The translations under genes and the position numbers were made by a program. Of a stretch of DNA of 64,000 bases, positions 35,501 through 43,910 are shown piece after piece. The stretch is taken from NCBI GenBank assembly GCA_030674155.1, contig CM060334.1:17526158-17590157 (forward strand), written 5' to 3'. The DNA comes from Stramonita haemastoma (Eukaryota; Mollusca; Gastropoda; Neogastropoda; Muricidae). Below the pieces are notes generated by a model. It had not been told where the DNA came from. It ran no database searches and was given only the letters and a program-made list of their open reading frames with translations. How positions within the stretch are numbered: the first letter of the stretch is position 1; the number at the start of each line of letters is the position of its first letter.

Positions 35501-36536
35501 GACGATATTCAAATGCTCCCTAATGTTTAATTTTCTGGCTTCCCTCCCAACCCTACCACCCCACACCCCACTTCTTTCAAAGCTAACTTTTCAACACACT
35601 AAATCTAACACAACATTCACACATGATCACACATGATTTCCACCTTTAAACCTTGATAGCTACGACTGCTACAGGACAATACTTGTACTGTATTTACCAG
35701 CCGCCATGGCGCAGTGGTTAGCGCCTTGGATTCCGGACTGGAAGGTCGCGGGTTCGAATCCCATAAGTCATAGGGATTTTTTCGGGCTCCGGCCGGCTCC
35801 TACCCAGAGTGAGTGTGCTGTGGGCTCAGTGGGGAGACTGGGACCACACAGTCGAGCTTCATCCACTTTACGGATGCGAATTTGAGAGTGTTGCTCAAAT
35901 TACCTGACCAACACTGCAGGTGTCTGTATCTCTCGGGCCTGGTTGACGCCGGGATATATTATGACAGTAAGCGTAGAGAACAACCCTGTCAAGTAGTCTC
36001 AAAGCGGATGCACCTCCACAGCAGCATCACTACATCATCCTCATCATCATTGATCATTATGGAATAATAAAAATTGCCTCTGATTCGGTGGCACCCGTTG
36101 CTCTGGTCTCATGGTGACCTCAGATTTGGTTTCCCCATACACTTCCGTGCCTGTGGTGAGTTTGTGTCAAAGCCTTTGGGGGTGGGGTTCGCGGGAGGCG
36201 GTCGTTGGAGGGACGTTGTGGTGGTCGCCACCTCGGGTGGGTGACTCACTCAGTCTGGCTCCGCGACTGAGCTAATACTGTCGTTAGTAGGGGGCCTAGT
36301 AGGTGGTGTCCTGCGTATGTTAGCTCAGAATAGGCACCACTGAACACCACCAAAGTGACCCAGCAGAAGTGCAGGGCCCCTCTGGCTGGTGGCCCTGCGG
36401 CGGCCTAATATTGATGGGCTCCCTGTGAGCTCCCGACCCCGGGGATGAGACACAACGAATCTGGGTATGGCTGTGGCGGGGAGATTGAAATGAGCGGCGT
36501 GGGAACAGCAGTACGGGAACGTCACAGAAGACGAGG

Positions 36537-36582
<46 letters not shown>

Positions 36583-39196
36583 TTGTACTGTATTTTTATT
36601 TATTTATTTTATTTTATACCACTTTATGTCACAGCAGATTTCTGTGCATGAAATTTGGGCTGCTCTCCCCGGGGAGAGCGCGTCGCCACAAGTGCAGCGC
36701 CTACCCATTATTTTTCTTTTTTTCCCTCAGGGATGGTGTCTAAACACACCTGTGTACATGCTGGTTTGTTGTTGTTTTTTACATTAATTAACATTAATTA
36801 ATGTATACACATTAATCCTGAATTTGCTCACAGATGTGCCTGCATACCGTCTTGTTGACATTAAGATTTTTTTCTTAACCGTAGTAGCACCAGACAACAC
36901 TGCAGAGGATTCAGTGCCGCTGGCGGAATTAGCATTGGGCTGTATAATTTTAAAGCAGGGTGAAATCAAACAATCCTTAGTATAATTATGCAAAAGTGAA
37001 CTAAAGTTACATAACACAAAATGGTTTACTCTTCTAAAAGGCAGAACAAATTTTTTAACGCATGTTCAATTTCTTCACCTAACTGGGAAGACAAGGCAAG
37101 GCTGGAATCAAACACAAGACCTCATGGTTTGTTAGCCACAGCCAGGTTAACCTCTTAACCACCCTGCCATCTTCTTTCTTGTATGAGGTCAGTACAAATT
37201 AATTATAGAAAACTGTCTAAAAATCAGAAAAATGTAATTAAAAAGCTTCATTCTCTTACGCACAAATGCAGGTACATGCACACACTCTCTTACAGATCGA
37301 TACCCTCTTGCACACATGTACACACACCCACAAGGCCTTACCTGACGCATCAAATCAGGGTTGTTGAGCATGTGCGTGATTTCGGGATTTCTCTGAAACA
37401 AAGCAAACAAGACATGTGCATAAAATTAAAAAACCAGCTATGCTTCTATAATGGACATCATTTTTCTCAGTTCAGGAAATTTTACAATGTGCTTTTCTCT
37501 GTTGCTCTATTTTCAGTCTTTCAAATTCCTAACATACACATACATATGCTGCTATCTCATCACTGCATGCAAGCCACAACTATAAATACACAGGGATTCA
37601 AATTCCTAAATATACACAAATGCTTTATCAATATTATGCAGCCACAACAATAAAAACACAGGGATCCTAAAATACCAAAGCCTAAAATGAACACTAACAC
37701 TACTTAAACCCCGACCCCCACCCCAAAAAAACCTAACAGCCACTCTTCCCCCTCCTCCCCTCAAACCCCTACTATTTATTTATTTTTATTTTATACCACT
37801 TTATGTCACAGCAAATTTCTCTGCATGAAATTTGGGCTGCTCTACCTGGGGAGAGCGCGTCGCAACAAGTGCAGCACTTACCCTTTTTTTTTCCCCTCAG
37901 GGATGGTGACTAAACATGACACCTGTATGCATGCTGTTTTTTTATAATTTTGTCATCCACTCCTACCGGCACATGATAGCCTGCTATTCCTGAGTGCATC
38001 ACACATATGAAGTGTCATTTGAAGTGACTTTGACATTAAGTATTTTCCTAACACTAGTAAAAAAAAAAAATCTCTTGTCATTGCTGGACCTAAACTTTGA
38101 CCCCTTGTGTTTTCCATCACTTTTGTTCACTTTTCTGAATCACATCTCCAAACTTTCATGTTGTTTGTAAAAGGGTAGTAAATGGAAAACAGTGGTTGGC
38201 CAATCTGAAAAGCTCGGCCAATCAGAAACATCAATAGAAAAAGTGCTCGGTTTTATATATACTTCCAGACAAGCTATACACACAGCAGCCACAATGGCTT
38301 ACCCATCATTCAGTGATGTGGCTCTTGTTCATTTTTTTGTGCCCAGTGGAAACTTTCTGCACCCAGCAAATAAGATGTGCAGAAAACTTGCAATGGCTGA
38401 GCCTCATATCAACACTACTATACACATGGAGGCCACAATGGCGTTCTTGTCATTCACTAATGCAGCCTTGGTTTTATTTTTGCACCTAATGGGGCACTCT
38501 ATGCAAACATTTTTTCCCTAGAAGTTAAAACGTGGTGAAGCCTAGACTCAACAATCTGAGGATTGTTTATGACCAGCTGTCCCACTCATCATGTCAGGAT
38601 TAGATATTGCCAATACAAACAACACCCACCCCCCCACCCCTGAATTATGGCAGTGACCATACCTCCATAAGATCCCTCATCTGAGGATTGTTCATGATCA
38701 GCTGTCTCATGATGTCAGGGTTGGACATCATCTGCTGCACAAAGGGGTTCTCCATCATCTGCCGTAACATCTCTGGATTCCCCATCAACTGCAACGCAAT
38801 GGACAATATTTATTCCTTTCACAGGAAAGGTGAACATCAGGCAACAATAGGAAAAAGCAAACTTACACAAGCACGGAACTCAACTTTTCTTCAAAAAATC
38901 AAGACATTCTTACCTATTTTGACAACTGAAGGATTCCTTTACAATTAACAGAAGACATCACACAATAAATATAAGCCAACTCTGGAGTAAGAAAGCATTC
39001 CATTAAATATCTCGTTTGCCAATATAAAAAAAATTAAATAGTAAAAATTCTGTAAACAAAAAAATATTCATAAGAAATTTATCACAAATTTCAAGCATAC
39101 CACTTTTCTTCACAGCATTATTTACTTACATATCTACTGGAATACTATTTCCATTACTCTCTTCATCAAATTAAAATTGTTTCAGTTTTTGTTTTT

Positions 39197-39294
<98 letters not shown>

Positions 39295-42200
39295 ACATGT
39301 ATGCATGCATGTATGCATGAGCACTTACCTCTGTCTGCATGCGTTGCTGCAAGTCCATGAAGTTAGCAGAGCCCATTCCCAGTCCACTGATGCCAGCCAG
39401 ACCCCCTAGGCTCCCCAATCCAAATGGGGTCTGGGACACATCAGGCTGCGTAGGTCCTGCTGCTTGCTGTCAGAAGAAAACACAAAACTTTACCAACCAA
39501 AACACTCCACTTTCATGAAAAAGTCTTACGTTTTATGTATCACATAATCAGGATTGTTACAGAAGGGTATTATCCTTGAACCCTTTTAGGACTGCCTGGG
39601 ACACTTTTCCCTGTGAATACTATGCCCACTTTCTGCAAAATCTGAGCTAGAAATTTCTTCTTTTCTATCACTCCCTTTGTTTCCCCATCTTTTTCTTTAC
39701 TTTTCTATTCTCTTTCTCTCTTACTGCTTTTCTGCCTACCAAGTCCACTCCCCTGCTTTTTTCCCCAGAAAATATGACAGATATCTTTTACTTTTTTATA
39801 AATACATCTTTTAATTATCTGTCCCAAAGTCAGAGTGTGTTGGCTGAGGCCAGACCTCCTGCAGAGTTACAAGCACATAAGAACAGATGTTTTCCAGACA
39901 AAACAACTATAATTATCCTTAAGATACAGCTTGACCATATTGTATTGTGTATTATATGTATACGACTTTTAGTTATGACAGATTTATATACTTGAAATTC
40001 ATGCTGCTCTCCCAGGGGACAGCAAGTCGCCACAAGTGCTGCACCTCCCCCCACCCCCCCCCCCCCCATCCCCAAAGCAAGTCAGCAAGTGCATTCATTT
40101 CCCTATTTCAGTGGCAAATTCAAAGAGAACCTTGGAAGAGACAAGTCTTGCTACTGTGGATTTTGTTTTGGCTTTAAACTGTGAGTAACATGCACTGAGT
40201 GTTTGTGGCACACAGGACCTTGGTTTATCATCTCATCCAAAAGACTGGCACCCACATGGCCATTCCATGTCTAGTAGACCTGAAAAAGTTACAGCTCAGT
40301 GATCAAACCCACACTCCTCACTTTCAAGACAGGTCTGTTACTTCTAGATCCTCCTGATCTGAGCTAAGAAGTTTTCTTTCACTTTCCTAAAGCCCAAACA
40401 GTCTATTTTAAAATATACCAGGTGGTCTTTTAAAAAAAAAAAGAAAAAAAAAGAAAAAGGGATGGGGATGGGCTGTCCTCCACTTTATTCCTTCACTGCC
40501 ACACCCATTTCATGTTCATTAATTAACAACTGTTTGCCAAGAATATTGATCAAAGGATATGAGGTGAAGCAACAGCAGCAACAACAACAAAATATTGACA
40601 TTTAGATTGTAGCCGCACTTTGCTTTTTATGAAAACCACACACAGACATTTATGAATAAAACTCACAACCATGTCACTCTGTCTCAAAAAACTTGTCTCA
40701 ATATAAAAGTCTGAACATTTTCTTCCATCCAGAGAGCTTTTGCCTGCTGTAAGGTACTTTAAACAAAGCTGCCAACCTTTCAGAATCCAAACAGAATTTG
40801 GTGGGAGCTAGGTACAAGGGGGGGGGGGGGGGTGCCTCCCTACTGAAAAAGTTAGGGTCAAGGGGTGCAGCCCCCTTAAGCTCAATCAATTTTTAAAGGT
40901 TAACAGAGCAAATTTTTCATATCCTGACAAGATAATGTAGTCAGGTAATAACAGTGTGGCATGCTTTGAAATGAAAAGGTGTCTGGTGGAAACCTGAAGT
41001 ACAACCACCACTTATTTATTATGCTTGCTTTCATGAAATACAAACTCAGTTATCAAAATTATTTACAGATGAGCACTGAGGATCAGTTGCACCAGTTGTG
41101 TGTTTCTTTTTGTTTTATTCAGCAACCGATGTCTTAACAAACTGTCAAATCTGGGCCAGACTACATCCGCTATTCATAGTTGGTTAAAGCTCAATTATCT
41201 GACCACTAATGCCTGCAGATCGATTTCATCAGTTACAAAGCATTTAATGCACAGTTTCATCCTTGCTTTGTTGTTCTAAAGTACAATGGACTCAAGGTGA
41301 TCTATACAAAACTCAATTCCCTTTATGTCTAACAAACTGTCAAATCTGGGCCAGACTACATCCCACTATTCATAGTTGGCTAAAGCTCAATTATCTGACC
41401 ACTAATGCCTGCAGATTGATTTCATCAGTTACAAAGCATTTAATGCACAGTTTTCATCCTTGCTTTGTTGTTCTAAGTACAATGGACTCAAGGTGATCTA
41501 TACAAAACTCAATTCCCTTTATGTCTTAACAAACTGTCAAATCTGGGCCAGACTACATCCGCTATTCATAGTTGGCTAAAGCTCAATTATCTGACCACTA
41601 ATGCCTGCAGATCGATTTCATCAGTTACAAAGCATTTAATGCACAGTTTTCATCCTTGCTTTGTTGTTCTATAAGTACAATGGACCAAGGTGATCTATAC
41701 AAAACTCAATTCCCTTTATGTACATGCACACTTATGTCACTGTCTCCCTTGAACACTCGTAGATCTGCTACTCATTGTTTCATCTGCACATTTGCATGCC
41801 TTTAAATCAGTGAAATAAACTCCAAATAAAAATCTTTGCAGTCTTGGAGCAACTGACATAGAAATGTAGCAAGGCAGCTGAAATTGTAACTGCTGTGCCA
41901 AAATCATACAGGAAAACAACTCTGGTCTTCTCATGTACAGTGATTTTATTCACATTGCAAAATTACACTTGATCTTATTTACAGTGGCACAGATTTGCAG
42001 CAGAAGGTATATCTTTTCCTTTGATGGGGCTGATCAATTGTAGAAAATCCTCCTTGTATTTGAGAACAAACTTCTGATAGACGGAGTTATGAGACTTTGC
42101 ATTTTTCATTAACCTTCTGGTGATCGGCATAACCATCAGAAGCCAGCACAGGCTTTGAAGTCCTACTCAATTTGTACACACTTTTGGGGGTTAAGTTGGG

Positions 42201-42645
42201 TTTTTTTAATTTGGAAACCAGAAAGTGTTCTTAAAAACCAGAAATCCAACATCACAGTTAAAAGCCAGAAACATTCTGGGGAAAAAGGAATGAATGGCAG
42301 CTGTGCTTTCAAGGCTTACTGAAGCATACAAACTAAAGATTTCATGGGGTACTCAGATGTGAACATGCACTAACTGAGACACGTAGACAGTAGATCATGA
42401 AGTCTTGCCACATTTTCAAGAGTGCAAAGACCACAAGCAGAAATATAGTACAAATAACAGTTCGACATTGCCTTAAAAATAAATTGATGACAAGTAAGGG
42501 GATTGTTATAATTTTATCTGAGGTGCAACTCTAAATTATGATAAAATCTAAGCAGGAAAGCGGAAAAAGAAAGGGAACTTGCAAGCTCACACAAAAAATA
42601 CATTGCATATAATGTGTAGGCACACAGGCACGTGTGCATGCGCGT

Positions 42646-42699
<54 letters not shown>

Positions 42700-42977
42700 C
42701 AAAACCACCACCATGCTAAATAACACAATCATACAAAAAGTCTCAAAGCAGCAATTTTACTTACTGTTGGAGCCGACAATGGAGGTTCAGAGGGCTGCAA
42801 GAGAAGTTCAAAACATTTCTTTAAATATTGCAGGGAAGAACAATGGATTTTTTTTTAAGCTGAAATAACTTCATTATCCCAAATTTTCAGCATCAAAAGT
42901 GGTTGCACAACAGCAACAGCAACTAGTGTTATGCAGCTTATGTGACATCAGTTCATCTGCACGCACACATGCACACA

Positions 42978-43034
<57 letters not shown>

Positions 43035-43844
43035 GGACAAACTTGAAAACTTCATGATAGAAAATGATTATCTCTTTCGACAGAAAAAACAAAGATGATG
43101 CTATTTGATTCAGGAAGTGTTCCAAACAGTCTTCCAATATTTAAATTATAAGGAAAAATAATTGGGTGTATATACACAAATGATCAAATTTCTTGGCCTT
43201 TACATAGCATCAAAATTAACTTGGAATTTTCATATCGATCATGTCCTTACCAAGGCAAGGATTAGTAGGAAGACTGCAAAGAATCGTGAATACACACATA
43301 ACAAAAGGCCACTGACTTACCCGGCTTGTGGTCTTGATGACAAGGTGAACTGTCAGTCCATGTTTGATGCCATGTTGGTCCAAGCTGTCAGGGTCCTTCA
43401 AAATCTTGCCGGCAAAGATCAGACACAGCTGCTCTAGAGGTGACCCAAATTGTCTGGCAACTTCTTCTTTCAACTGGAAAAAATAATGAAATACAAATTA
43501 AAAAAAACAAAAACAATCCAAGCGCCAAAAAAGAAGAGATAAATCAAACTGCAAAAAAAGTACTAAAACTTCCTTTTCCCTGTAAAAATGTAAGCTTTCA
43601 CCGTCATTTCCTGTACCAGAATTTTTCTTTGGTGTTCCTAGACAAACTACTCAATCCTTTCTTGAGGACAAAGTTTGTCATATAATGATATATAATATAC
43701 ATGCACATACTTTCAATGTTTCATTCATTGTTTGTTTTTTTAGGAAGTCCACATCTTCAGGCAAGAGAAACATCCATTACTTAAGAAAGCTACACATAAA
43801 ACTTTTGTCTCTGCTATCTTATATGGTATTGGTAGCAACTCATT

Positions 43845-43910
<66 letters not shown>

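Noticed and set aside
36445..36651. Lys-run protein
   Set aside because: It is the poly-A tail of element D read in frame.
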